A DNA stretch of 64,000 nt from Coccinella septempunctata. Lineage: Eukaryota > Arthropoda > Insecta > Coleoptera > Coccinellidae. This document shows, in pieces, positions 22,480 to 34,796 of the stretch. Each line of letters opens with the position of its first letter. The first letter of the stretch is position 1. The translations under genes were made by a program, and so were the position numbers. The stretch covers positions 6,760,501 through 6,824,500 of the forward strand of contig NC_058191.1 of NCBI RefSeq assembly GCF_907165205.1, given 5' to 3'. Below the pieces are notes generated by a model, which saw nothing but the letters and a program-made list of their open reading frames with translations, had not been told where the DNA came from and did not search any database.

Positions 22480-22847
22480 TCACAAGAAGTAGCTCAACGT
22501 TGTGCTTACAAAAGTTCAGATTGATTGTGGAACAACTGCAAACCTTTTTCCATCAACACAATGAATTATTTTATTGTTCACAAATCCATTAGATCGTTTG
22601 GCATCCGATGACTGCAAAATTTTTATCAGAGCTCATCAAACTCCTGTTGAAAAATACTTCAGGCATTTTAATGTCCCGAAAATTGATGGAGTCGCCATTA
22701 TTGTTGACGGTGATAACTTGGAATCCCGTTATCCTGCGAAACGATCAGCTGCAGCAAGTGTACGAATTGCACTGTTTATATGATGCTTTGCTGTATTCAT
22801 CACATAACATTTTATTATTAATTCATTTTCAAGTATCTTCAATAGGT
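22480..22847 (+). pseudogene. Helitron replication protein fragment, copy 1
   Basis: Plus-strand codons from about 22640 read FNVPKIDGVAIIVDGDNLES. A shift follows and then RNDQLQQVYELHCLYDALLY. This is the pattern of the Helitron-like N-terminal region that lies ahead of the Rep nuclease in Helitron Rep/helicase proteins (rolling-circle transposition). Only about 50 residues of a protein that is normally well over 1,000 remain, with a frameshift, so it is dead. The same sequence recurs downstream at 23395-23770 in tandem with matching noncoding flanks. Confidence 0.7.
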
Positions 22848-23015
22848 GGAAGAAAGTTTCGATCCCATATTAGATTAAAATGTCTCCTTGTTCGAATGTA
22901 TATCGAAGATCTGAGAACGATGAGGGTACGAGATTGTAGACGGAAGGCACTGGATAGCAGACTATGGCAGAGTATTGTTGATCAAGGTCAGAAATGTTGA
23001 AGAAGAATAAGTTTT
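22848..23015 (+). pseudogene. C-terminal scrap of an RTE-like LINE
   Basis: The frame reads IEDLRTMRVRDCRRKALDSR then LWQSIVDQ, matching the final residues of many arthropod non-LTR polyproteins of the form EDLR...WRRxAxDRxxWRxIV. It directly follows the first Helitron fragment and is absent from the second copy, so it inserted after the duplication or was lost from one copy. About 55 codons, both ends truncated. Confidence 0.55.
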
Positions 23016-23394
23016 TTGTTTGTGTACTAGTAGTAGAAAACTCAATATTTTGCAACGCTGAAAAAAATTAAAACCAGTTACTGGTCACCTAAACGATGCA
23101 TAGTCGCGTAGTCCTCTCAAGTAACGACGAGTGTTTCTATTTACGTTTGCTCTTGGTCAATGTTTGTGACGCAACATCATAACAACATCTTCTTACTATT
23201 GACAGTGTTTAATGGACCTAGGAGAAAACTGACAACGTTTGCAGTTGTTTGAAAATGACACTCATTGGGACTACACGCTCGCATATGCAGTACCTACTTT
23301 CGTCAAAAGCTCATAGGATTTAAACATTTTTTGCGATTATAATAACTTTCTCTTATCGTTATGATTTGTGGAAAAATACAAGGAATATATGTCA

Positions 23395-24030
23395 GTTTAC
23401 AGCACACGAAGTAGATGGTCGTTGTGCTCGCAATAGTTCAGTAAAGCGACTGTGGAACAACTGCATAATTCAACACAATAAATTTGTTCCTTTGTTCAAA
23501 TTCCAATAAAACATTTGCCAAACGATGACTATGAAATTGTTAGTAGAGCTGATAAGGCGCCTCTTGGAGAATACGTCAGGCGTTTCAATGCGGCGAGAAT
23601 TGATGAAGTTCACCGTGCGTGATAACTTGGAGTCTCGTGATATTCTTTCGCAGCGGTGAAACGATCAGCTGTATTGTTTATATGATGCACTACACTCTCT
23701 GGAGTATTCTGAATTTTTTGGCTACGGTTATCATTTTCTTCTAAAGATGGTTTGCCCTATCAAATACACAATTTTTTCTACATTGCCATATTGATTTAAC
23801 TTTATTCTGACAGAAAAATAAAAAACAAAAAGTCAGTTGCATGAATAACTATTGCGTTCTACCGTCGTAACGAAGAGTGTTTCTATTCACGTTGGCATTC
23901 TTCAAAGTTCGGGAAGCAACATGGTTTCAAAATCTGCATGCTGTTGGGGGTGTTTTAGGTGACATATACATAGACGCCTGTGTTTGTCGTTCGAAATTGC
24001 TTGAGAATGTCAATCATTGAGATAACACAT
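23395..24030 (+). pseudogene. Helitron fragment, tandem copy 2
   Basis: Diverged duplicate of 22480-23300. Shared blocks include GACTGTGGAACAACTGCA, ACGATGACT...AAATT, TGATAACTTGGA(G/A)TC, GAAACGATCAGCTG, TTTATATGATGC and further on AGTGTTTCTATT(C/T)ACGTT. The coding trace is weaker than in copy 1: several stops and a gap occur where DGDNLES is expected. Two decayed copies in head-to-tail order suggest local duplication or a tandem Helitron insertion. Confidence 0.6.
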
Positions 24031-24679
24031 TATCATATCAACATTTTTTCCATAATTGCGATGGATTTGCCTTGAAACATTTTCAATGATTTCGCGATCA
24101 ACACCAGTCCATGAACTTAATGAATGTATGAAGTCGTCTTTTTTTTGACAGTTGGTTGAAATACACACATTCTCACATTCACTATGAGCATAAGCACTTC
24201 AGTATGTATACTTGCTGAATGATGAAACTGAAATGGCATTCTCAGAACAAATGCTGGAAATTGGTAATGAAGTAATTACCAGTGATAATTCCTCTTTATC
24301 CCAATTTTTGTTAGTTCACAAGAACCTATGCATGGCCCAGTAACAAAAAATCATCATTATATTTGATGTTTTAGTGTTTTTAGCATTTTTGAACATCCTA
24401 CCTATATAGAATTATACTTCATTTTGAAGAGAAAAAAAATAGCGAACTCAACGAAGTAATAAAATACAGTGTTCCATTGAAAAAATATAGGTTCATGTTA
24501 TATCTTCAATACCATACCTAGAAAAAAAAGTACGTCACTGAATTCTATGCAGAATTCTGTATCAGACGTAGTTTTTAGCTCAGCAGTATTTCGTATGACT
24601 TCTGGGATAAAGGAGAGGTCCGAAAAGTATCAATTTATAAAATCACCCTGTATCTCATAAACGAAAACAGTTACCACAT

Positions 24680-24985
24680 CAGAGATTCATAGGTAAGGAT
24701 AGGCTTCACCACTACAGTGTACAGCCAGTGCTTAATGTGTGGTTTCAAGCTCCGTCTCCTACCAAGTACTCTCCAATTAGACAAAAATATTACATTAGCC
24801 TTGCTCGTATGGGTCTCAATTTGTTTGTCTCACATTAGTTTGTCGTCTAGTGTCACACCGAGATTTGCTCGGACAGAGTGAGCCCAATCTCAAACAAGCT
24901 AGGAAGCGTGATGTTGCAGGACACCCTCCTTTTAGTAAAAAGAGTAATCTGCATCAAATCGAAAAAGACACTGCTTACCTATAAT
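24680..24985 (-). pseudogene. Non-LTR RT C-terminal fragment (I/LOA/R1-like)
   Basis: The minus strand from about 24985 reads TLFTKRRVSC, then NLGVTLDDKLM, a TGA in place of the expected Trp, and DKQIETHTSKANV. RVLGRRRSLKPHIKHWLYTV and VVKPILTYESLMW follow. This order (LGV.LD, thumb helices, PILTY..L.W) is the region after the RT palm in I, LOA and R1-related LINEs. One stop in about 90 codons; the palm, endonuclease and RNase H are absent. A TA|CAGGGTG-type right end at 24650 lies just beyond its downstream edge. Confidence 0.75.
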
Positions 24986-27112
24986 CAGTAAGACAAAGTT
25001 ATCCGCCTTGCCATCACGACCAGGAGCCCATTCAGGATCCATAAAATGTTGACTACCAAGGCTTACTTCTGACTCAGTTTGATTGGTATCGAATATAGTA
25101 TTGCAAGCACTCGTGGTATAACTCAGTGAGATTATTTCGTCTGAATGCAGAAAATTATGTTGTCAAACAAGTCGCATCTACTGCGTTGTGTTCGCAGATA
25201 TTCTTAAAATTCAACATGATGGTTATAAAGTTTCCGTTATACCCATCAGAATTTATGTCAAATTGCTTCGGGAAATTTGACTCACCACGAAGTTGAACAC
25301 GAAATACGTGGAATGATTTCGGTCTTGTTAGGGTGAAAATCAATTTCCCGACTGAACAATGCCAACAAATATGCGAATGACAACTTTTTTTATGGGGCAT
25401 TTATCGCTTACGAAATTGCCGAAAAACTTTATATTACGGAATTCCACCCTCGTAGTCGGGCATAACGCACTTTCTCATTTCCACCGCAGAATCCGGGCCC
25501 TACACATGACAAGAAAGGCATAATTTCCCACGAACCCCGCTGTGAAATTTAATATAGAGATACCGAGTGAGGTATTTGATTGAAAAGGAAGATTTAACAG
25601 CGGAACTGGAACTTGTAGGATCCGTTGGGTAACCTAGATATTATTTAATACTTCTTACTGCCTGCTTTACGATCTGGGGGCCTCATAAAGCACCTGCAAC
25701 AGTTCCTGGTCTGGGAATAGGGGAGGAACAGGTGCGAGAATTCATATATATGTATTTTCTACCCTTTGCATGTACTGGAATTGTTAATATTTCGGAACAC
25801 GAGACCAAAGCCAGAAATATGCCAGGATACGATTATTATTCTTTTTCTTCAACTGGAACAAGGACGCGGTTAAAGTTTCGATGTTATGAGCTGACGGGTC
25901 AAAATTGAAGGGTGGATGATTGATGCATTGAATTGAATATCAGATTGCTGTGAGCAGTTATAATCTGAGCTGTTGATGAAACGAAATATAATTTCAGGAC
26001 AACCCCTTTGTACTAGGGGAAGATATTGAGTTTCGCGAAAGGTAAATAATATATAGAATAGTGTTGAGATACTTGATTCCCAAATTAGTTTAAATAAAAG
26101 GTTGTTTTGTGAAATGTTGGAAATAAAAAAAGAAGTAAATTCTCTCAATAAGAGGAGTGACATTGAGAATTTGAACACGGCCTATTTCAATATAATTCAA
26201 AAAATAAGAAATCTCACATCTTAACTTAACATTAGTCATGTTCGTGTGTCTACATATTGTTTCCTTCCCTTCTTGACATTTGATTATTTCACGTTGAATA
26301 TATTTCATTTTCATTTCTGATTAATTCGAGTTAGATTCCGCAGTATGCCTGTTATCATATCGTCCTTCAATTATTTATTACTGAAGATGACAATGGAGAC
26401 CAACTGACAAGATGAGTAGCTTCAATTAATTTCATTGAAGGGTCAATAATATATACTTTTTTTATATTTATATATCTGTAACCAAGTTATTAATTTGTTC
26501 GATCTTTTTTTCCTTTGTCCTTTATTAATGCTTGTTGCTTTAGTGGATTGTTCGTATACAAAACTTTTTATATGTGTTTCCTTTCAAATTGTTCTGATAT
26601 TTTTCTTGTTGATTTGTAATGCCACTTTCTTTAAATAACGTCTTAATGTTGTGTAGAGCCCTGAAGACGATTTCAAATGAATCTAACCGTCGGCATTTTG
26701 TTAAATTGAGTCTCCTTAACCCAGACCAACAAGGACCCTCTCAATAGTTATGAAAGGTAAATAATATATTGACACACTGACTTTTTTAATTCTTAACTTT
26801 TTTTTCCTCTTCTTTTTTAGCTTAGGTGAATTTGTGAATTTGATTGCCAGCTTTCTCGCCGTCGATTGATGGGCCCACCTACTGTTGGTCTTTTGCCGAT
26901 TGGTTTTAGATTGTTAGCAATTCGGGCTTTTCTGTTCATTTTTTAATATACTGATTCTACTCCCGTTTTTTCTATAGTCCCGAAACCACAATAACCTGAA
27001 CGTTTACATGTCTCTTATCTCATTTTTGGGTAATCTGTCTCGCAATTTTTTCCGATCTCAACGTCTTCATTCCTATTGTTCTGGCCTTTATATATACGCC
27101 CTTTTCCCTCCA
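24986..27112. other. No gene recognised
   Basis: Short minus-strand frames at 25155-25400, 25870-26178 and 26090-26314 have no identifiable domain. A CCTGAAGACGATTTC segment near 26661 is reminiscent of Penelope-end sequences but lacks the GAAAC of the hammerhead core. Confidence 0.35.
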
Positions 27113-27121
27113 GTCAGTAAT

Positions 27122-27889
27122 AAAAATGAAGCCAAATATTTAGGAATAACGCTTGACAAAGGACTTACTTGGAAAAGTCATATCAAACAAGTAATCGACA
27201 AAACGAAGCAGCGATGAATAGACTCTACCCTCTGATAGGAAGAAGAAGCCACATGTCGAAAGAAACAAAATTGAAGATAATCAAAGCCGTTGCTAGGCCT
27301 CAACTGAGTTATGGATCAGTTGCCTGGGGTTTCGCGGCAAAGAGCCATATCAAAAGAATTCAGGTCACTGAAAACAAGCTGCTACGATGTGCAATAGATG
27401 CACCTTGGTTTGTCAGGAATAGACAGATCTATAGTGACCTAAAATGGGAAACCATAAAAGCAGAAAAATTATTCGAAACAGTGAAAAACCATCCGATTCA
27501 AGAACTCAGGAGGTGGACTACGACCCAGAGGAAGACAAAAGGAAAATGCGAATGTACCGAAGGAGACCAAGAGATCAATTAAAAAGTTTAAAATAAGAAG
27601 AGAAACTTATTGAAAAATCCAATAAAGTGTTATCCAATAGAGGATAAACACATAATTAAATCCCAGCACGATTATGTGCGAGACGAAAACCGACTAAGAG
27701 ATGAACGGTTTATAGGCAAATGACCGGAGCCAATATTCAAGAAGCAGCAAGAAGAAGAAGAAGAACAGCAAGATTTTTAGTGGACCTCGAGCTCAGGAGA
27801 GTGAGAATCGCCACACTTGTTCCTCCCTCAGGAGAGGGTGATTCGTCAGACTTGCAGATTTTCCCCCTGCTCCACCAAAAAAAAAAAAA
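27122..27889 (+). mobile_element. 5'-truncated Jockey-type LINE with target-site duplication
   Basis: GTCAGTAAT at 27113-27121 is repeated at 27890-27898. The insert starts within the coding region (EAKYLGITLDKGLTWKSHIK), shifts frame near 27215, then continues MSKETKLKIIKAVARPQLSY, KLLRCAIDAPW and LKWETIKAEKLFET to a stop at 27582. A 3' UTR with an AATAAA-like CCAATAAAGTG, the CCTCAGGAGAGGG block and an A-run of about 13 complete it. It is the same family as 18464-19916. Only the region after the RT palm remains, so it is inactive. Confidence 0.85.
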
Positions 27890-27898
27890 GTCAGTAAT

Positions 27899-30226
27899 CA
27901 CCATTTTTCCAAATGATATACCGTTAACATCCTGACATGAAAGCTGCTCTGTTGGCCTGTTACCGGCGTTACCGCACACTTGATTTCAGGTCTCTACAAC
28001 TAGATATTCGGTCTTAGGGGTTGATGTCTGTAAGTTGTAGGTACTTGTTACTTTCTGGAAGATATTTGCAATACGTTGTAAGCCGTCTTCATTGTCTGAA
28101 ATAGAAATAACGTCATCTGCTTAGCATAATATTTAAATGTATTTTGTTGAGAGTATATCCTTTTCCAGTATTCTTCACCTCCTGAATAATTCTGTCCATT
28201 ATTTTACTCAACAACTTGCCTCAGGCTGCCTCCTGTATTACAGACTTATACAGTCCATTTCTCTCTTAAAATGAATTATTAATAGTCCATTACTTACAAC
28301 ATATGACATACAAGGACAAAATCATACCGTCAGGAAATACAAAATGATCAAGTTCCAGATTGAAACAGTCGCATTACAGAAAAATCATATTATAATTCTT
28401 TCACTAATCTAAATGCAATTGGGAACTACTTACATCAATTTCGTATCAAGCTTCATTAAGCAGGTAAATGGGTTCGTCTCGAGAGAATAGTTGATGTTGA
28501 CGTTAAACGACTAGCAAAACATGGTCAAGATTTCACAAGGTGGTCAAAATCACCAGAATTCATCTTTCCCAATTCTAGTTTATGTTTCAGACCATATTTG
28601 TATACAAAATATTACAAAATGGAGACTGGAACTGGAACTTCCACTTCCACAAAGACGACTGAGAGTTACTGCAGGAGAGCATCGTAACTTCCAGTGTTTT
28701 TTTAAAGGTTGCTAAAAATTATCAAGTGTTGGACAGATATATTCGGCCTTTACATATCGAATTGGATTCTCAATGAGCGGTATCGCTTTGAAATGGGGCG
28801 AATGCTATATAAAACAAAGAAATATAATTCCTTTGTCTCGAAATCGATAATGAAATTGGATTTTATACGATGGCAATGGAAATTAATTTCTATTATCGGC
28901 AGAGTCGGAAAAATGCTTCATGTACTTCCTCTGCCAATTCAATTTTAATGACAGAAGTTAGTCTGAAAAAGGAAATTATCTTTGAGTCTTTGAGTACTTC
29001 TTACTTCATTGTACATTTTTATATCGAGGAAAACACTAAGGACGAAAGATTCTCTGTGTCGTCGGAGTTCATAATTGTGACGAACAACAGGCGTTTATGT
29101 GAACTGCAAATGTTCTTGTTTCAAGCCGTAGCTCCTGGCAGAGCTGAGAAACGCTTGTAATAAGCCTACCCTGAATTCAAAATATTCCAAAATAAAATCT
29201 ATAACAAAATTTGTTTTGGTGGACGTATATGTGGAATCGGACACTTTTAGGTTCTCTTTATGGTTACGATCGGAGCAGTCATCTTGAGGATTGTGGAAAT
29301 TGAGGAAGTATTTTCTGTATTCTCCTTTACCTTCTGTTTTTGAAGGAGTTCGGGATTTTTCGAAAATTTCAAACAGATTTCTGCAAAATCTTTCAGCCGT
29401 CAGCTGTGAGTAAGGGTGTGAGTCTTGCTTCTGCTTCTTTCTGTTATGAAAATTTTGAAATTAACCCGACTTTTACAATCACAGGACTTTTATAAAGTCT
29501 CGTTTTCACGTCTCTACTTGAAATAAGTAGTACTGGAATAACCATCAGGCAGAATTCCTAAAGAAAATTGACAATTTAATGAATTTCTTGAGACAGATAC
29601 CGTCAAACGGAGTGAAATGTTTTCCCGCATATTTTATCGCGTAACTCATAGATAAGACCCTAAATTGCCGCAAAAAAACTCTGTGTCTACTGTTACCTCC
29701 TAAGATTGCTAACCCGTGCCGTGGATACAATTCTGGATGCTTAGTTTTCTCTCAAAGAAAAATGTTTCGTACTCTCTCGAATAAACAGTTTTTCAATTGT
29801 TCAACTTCAATTATAGTTATATTTGGCAATAACTACGATAGTTATTCACACCTAAACTCTTACAAGTTATGTATAAACTAGTTGGAATGATATTCCCCAT
29901 TTTGAAATCAAATGTACCACCACAGTTCTTTAGGAAAAAAAATATTTGTTACATCACTCAAAAGTGAGGGGTGAAGTCGATCACCAATGATTTAGTCATG
30001 TTTGACCATGTTGCGTATAGGCCTATATTTAAAAATACCCTTTTAGTATATCCGCATGAAGAGGATATAGCTCTCGGGAAAAGGCACAAAATAATTCGCA
30101 AAATCCACCTGAAGCAAGTTATACGTGGCCGGCACATCTTTACTCTGGAAGCCAAAGAATAGAGAATTGAATCTCTACCTATATGAAGACTGACTAGAGT
30201 ATAGAGTACATTTACATAATTTCATT
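27899..30226. other. No gene recognised
   Basis: Frames at 28521-28715, 28709-28948, 28870-29160 (plus) and 29545-29730 (minus) overlap or are short and match no domain I know. The stretch 29958-30162 is open on both strands, which argues against a real gene. Confidence 0.3.
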
Positions 30227-30355
30227 CAGTGGCGCAGCCAAGATTCTGTTTGGAGGGCTTTACACCGAACGATCGTTCAATGTTTGTACTAGAAAAAAAT
30301 TTGAATTGTTGGTATCTTTGGGGGAGAGTTGCCCACTCCACTAGCTGCGCCAGAG
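30227..30355. mobile_element. Short hAT-like MITE remnant
   Basis: CAGTGGCGCAGCCA at 30227 is nearly complementary to TAGCTGCGCCAGAG at the right edge. CAGTGGCG-type ends are common in hAT MITEs. No clean 8-bp duplication was found, so the copy is eroded. Confidence 0.45.
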
Positions 30356-32068
30356 CATTCATTCAAAAGACTGTTTTTATGTTCGTTAGAAATTTATTCG
30401 TTGTTTATTGTACTTTGTTTTGAAACAAAACATGTTTAGTTTTACACAGAGATAATAAAATTTTTTTTTATTTTTTCAATGGTTCTAGTTCTGATTTCAC
30501 AGCACCTGTTGGTCTTAGGACTCAAAATTTTTTTCTTCATTTCATCTGATCCACTTCCATCCTCGTTAAAGTGAAAATCCATTGATTTTTAAAATGTGAT
30601 CCACTTCACCTTGTACTTCGGGGCACTTCAACCAAAAAAATTTCAAAAACTGTGCAGCCAACAATTTTGGTAAATAGGCCAATCGATAGCAAAAGGATCA
30701 TAGAATCTATATTATAAACGCCAGCCCGCTCGCACTGATACTTTGAATCTTAATGCTAAAAAACCTCTATTTTTGATCCACTTCACCCCGTTTGACGGTA
30801 TGATACTGAATTTGGTGATTATACTTCTGAATCTTAAGGTAATAATAATGAAAATATCATTGAAAAATTCTCAATTATATTATTGTATAAACAATCAAAC
30901 AGAAATAGGTATGATTATAATATTCAAAATTAGGGAATTTGAAAGTATTTATTTCCAATATCTAGAAAATGAAACAAAAATTTAAAAAATGGCCAGATGA
31001 ATTTTGGTAACCTTCACAATCTCTTAGGTTCAAAACCTAACATTAACACGACAATTACAATTTAAATAGGGGGCATGCAACGACCGAGCGAAGAATAATT
31101 ACAAAGCTCAATATTGTCTTCATGAAAATATGATGAAATTTTCCCAATGTTCTTGTTTTTCCTCACGTGCAAGGATAACAACTGCAATTCGTCCGAGCTT
31201 CAAAACTCACGCCAACCCACAGTATTACCAGACCGCATGCATTACTTACTCAATGCGAAAAATGGTTTTGGATGAAATGTTCATCAGTTTTCCGGTAAAA
31301 TTTGTCACGTCATCCGGCGCTCAATGACAAAGACTTGACTCGGTTGTGAATAGGATATTGCTTCATTCCTCGTTACTGCAAACTTCGTTTTCCTTTGCAA
31401 ATCTAAGGCGTTTAACCAGAAATTGTGAAATTAATATTTTACTGAAAACTTTTTAACGTCCACAAAAATTAAGTTATTGTAATAAATGGAAAACGAAATT
31501 GCCAAGAAAATATGTGCCTTGTTGATACAAGTAGAAATCACAAGGTGGAACACTCCATAGGTGCTAGAGTTATAGAAAATAACAGATTTCTTTTCACCCA
31601 GACAGACATCTGTCTAATTTTCTTGGAATTCAGAATTTATGATAGATTCGAAATAAGCGTACCTAAAATTAAAAAAAATTATCAAATTGACTTGAAGTAA
31701 CAAACGAGTGAATCGATTATTTTGCAGGTGAGTGTATGTGGCATTTCATCTACCAGGTGAATGTACTCTTCGGAAGGAACATTAAGGTTTAAGCTTTTCG
31801 ACAGACCACAAGTCTAATCTGTGTTAGCATAACTGGAATTATGAGAACGTGCCCAACTAGGGCACTGGATATCATTAATACAGATTGTTCAGAATGCACA
31901 ACCCCAATATGTATTGAAAGTAACAATACGTTTGCCGAGAAATTGAAGGGCCGCATTATTGAAGATAGATATTATTATTATAAATATATAGTACTTAATA
32001 GTATAATAGAGACTATTATTAGATATTTTTTTGTGTTCAAAATAATGGAGAACAATTGGAAAATCTTA
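30356..32068. other. No gene recognised
   Basis: AT-rich sequence with small plus-strand frames (30743-30985, 31130-31327, 31512-31700) that show no domain or splice linkage. Confidence 0.35.
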
Positions 32069-32070
32069 TA

Positions 32071-33011
32071 CAGGATGTCCCAGAACTCAACGTCAAGCCG
32101 AAACGGGGTGACAGGATTGATTGTAACCATCATAAGAAAAATCAGAAAAAAAATCTATCCCATGCAGTTTGAAAATTATTGGCATTTAAAAAAAACCTAA
32201 ATATTTGGTCGAAGTGTAACCATTTTTCGGTTATTGTGGTTAATTTTTATTGTTTTTGTTCATTTAAGCTTTGGAACCGTAACCCTAAATAACATTTCTA
32301 GAATTGCCCCAAGTTTCTCAGAATAAACACTATTTGTTATATGAATTTAAAATTTTCAAAATTTGTCGACTTTGATAGGCCCTCCTTTAAAAAAAATGTA
32401 CTAGAGTGCCTTGGCAAATGCCATTAAAAGTTGGCGCATTTAATCAGGATTGTAAAATGGTACAACACTTGTTAGTTTCATACTAAAAAAAAGAAGAAAA
32501 AATAAAAACCTCAAGTAACCCGATATTTGATAACCCATTCTATACTCAGTCAAAATGTTTTTTATTCACACAAGTTCTTGGTAGGTTCCATCTATCCATC
32601 TCTCTCCTCATTTTGCCATAAAATTAAGAAGCAACCAAGAACTTGTGCGAATAAAAAACATTTTGACTGATTAGAATGGGTTAGCAAAAATCGGGATACT
32701 TGAGGTTTTTATTTTTTTCTTCTTTTTATTAACATGAAACTAACAAGTATCGAACCATTTTACAATCCTGATGAAATGCGCCAACTTTTAATGGCATTTG
32801 CCAAGGCACTCTGGTAGATATTTTTTAAAGGAGGGCCTATCAAAGTCGAGAGATTTTGAAAATTTTAAATTCGACCAAATTTTTAGGTCTTTTTTTAAAT
32901 GCCCATAATTTTCAAACTGCATGGGATAGATTTTTTTTTTATTTTACTTATGATGGTTACAATTAATCCTGTTACCCCGTTTCTGCTTGACGTTGAGTTC
33001 TGGGACACCCG
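32071..33011. mobile_element. 941-bp palindromic foldback element
   Basis: TA at 32069-32070 and 33012-33013. The left end CAGGATGTCCCAGAACTCAA pairs with the right end TTGAGTTCTGGGACACCCG. Complementarity continues through AGGATTGATTGTAACCATCA, CTATCCCATGCAGTTTGAAA, CCATTAAAAGTTGGCGCATT and TCAAAATGTTTTTTATTC, to an unpaired core of about 50 bp near 32590-32635. Each arm is therefore about 440 bp. There is no transposase. In RNA this would form a very long hairpin. Confidence 0.85.
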
Positions 33012-33353
33012 TAAAGTGCAAAATTTTCAGTTGAGTATTTTCATGTTTATCACAACTGTCATAGTAAATACACCCTACACTCTTTTCCTTGTTTTCCGTA
33101 CTTACAAAAAAGGACAAATATGTTGTAACCCGAAAGAAAAGCTACCCGCTTTACTTTAGATCACCAGGTTCTAAAAAGGAATATTCAAAAATACATTCTA
33201 AGGTTTAGAGTCAAACTGATAAATTTTTAGCCTTCATTGTGCTGATTCATATGGAATGAAATTCTTCATGTCCTTATGGTAAAAACTTGCGAAGAACACT
33301 GGGACACACCAACTTTCAAATTCATTAGTGTACTTCTTAAGTCTAAGTTTATA

Positions 33354-33855
33354 CAGGGTGAGTCTATAACCAGTACGAATATTTCAACAGTAGATTCTTG
33401 AGGTTGAAAGAAACACTTTTTTCCTATACCATTTTTTCCGAATCGGCTCGACTTAAAGATGCAGGCTGTTGAGAAACCATAAAAAAAAATTATTTTTAGT
33501 TCTAACCCACAAAAGGTTTCATCGAATGGAATTAATTTCGGAATGTAGTTTTTCATTCATTTGATTAACCTTTTTCGAACACAAGATTCAACCCACGTCT
33601 TCTACATTTCTCATTATGACCATTACGTACCAAAAAAATACCAAAAATTGAAAGAACTCAACTCTTGAAACTAATTTGGACGCTTTCTAATTAATATTTT
33701 AACGTTTTGTGAAATAAAAGTATTCTTCATATTTTCTCTGTTTAAAAGATCCACAGGTTTGTAGTGTCATAGATTTGGCTTGTTTCTCTAAATGTTTCTT
33801 CTGACTTCAAGAATCTACTGTTGAAATATTTTGTACGAGTCAAAGACTCACCCTG
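33354..33855. mobile_element. 502-bp foldback element, TA|CAGGGTG family
   Basis: Bounded by TA at 33352-33353 and 33856-33857. The left CAGGGTGAGTCTATAACCAG pairs with the right GAGTCAAAGACTCACCCTG. Both arms carry TTTCAACAGTAGATTCTTGA in complementary orientation. The middle (about 33430-33790) is only weakly complementary. It lies about 340 bp from the 941-bp palindrome. Confidence 0.8.
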
Positions 33856-33857
33856 TA

Positions 33858-34796
33858 TATACAAAGTGATTCGCGCAAGTCCAGCCCAGTCCATTCTCTT
33901 CATTTTAAATAGAACAACCGGTATATTTTTGAACTTTTTGAAGCTCCTTTATAAACTAATTTAAAACTAGTAATGTACCTAATAATAGCAGCTGAAATAA
34001 CAGAAATGCGGAATATTTCAGTTGAAACTTCGATAGTTTTAAGTTAGAAACGAGTTTTATAGGAGAATGTTTTTTTCCAGGAACGAATTGGAAAATTCTT
34101 TGAGCATTCATTTTAATGAATGAAAATCAATTAAGAATTTTTGATCAACAGTATGGACAATTTCAACTCATTATGATGGAAAATTGTTTCAACTCCACTC
34201 CAGAGTTGATATAGTAAATTTCATGGAAACGACAATAATATAGTGATATCGAAAACAAGCACTCTAAAACCCATAAAAAATTTTTCAATGAATAGGATTA
34301 ATCAATTATTACCGTTTCGATCCATTTCGTGATGGTTCATCAATGCCGCGCCATGAAATTAATTCATTCAGCTTCACATTAAAGATTAATTCCCTGGAAT
34401 GCACACAATGTGACAATACCAACATCGGAATTCAATTAGATATTCACAACAGTTAGTGGTTATCGGTTGAGTTTCATCCCTCGCTTCACCCTCTAAATGC
34501 AAGCGTTAATGCAATCGGATTCCCAAGAAGACTCCATGAAATCGAAGACAGCAGCTGGCTGCTCGTGCAGCATTCATAACATCGCATCGGAAGTTGCAGC
34601 ATGCTGGGATCCATTAGGGATGAATTAAAGTTATCTCCAGAATATAAAATAAAGAATTAGTTACTGAATTTGACGAAATGTAGTCCAAGGTTCTCCCCTT
34701 ACATAATAGTTACACTTACTAGCTCGTTCTTTTGAATGATCCAATCTTCAACTCGCTTTGCGTTTTCGAGTAGAAATTTAGTTGTAATTCACACTT
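33858..34796. other. No gene recognised
   Basis: No coding or repeat structure I can support. GC content rises locally near 34490-34620 (GCTGGCTGCTCGTGCAGC) without an open frame. Confidence 0.35.

Noticed and set aside
26655..26700. Penelope end (CCTGAAGACGATTTC)
   Set aside because: Lacks the CGAAAC element and any nearby Penelope coding sequence.
29958..30162. Open frames on both strands
   Set aside because: Overlapping frames on opposite strands without domain, splice or repeat support.
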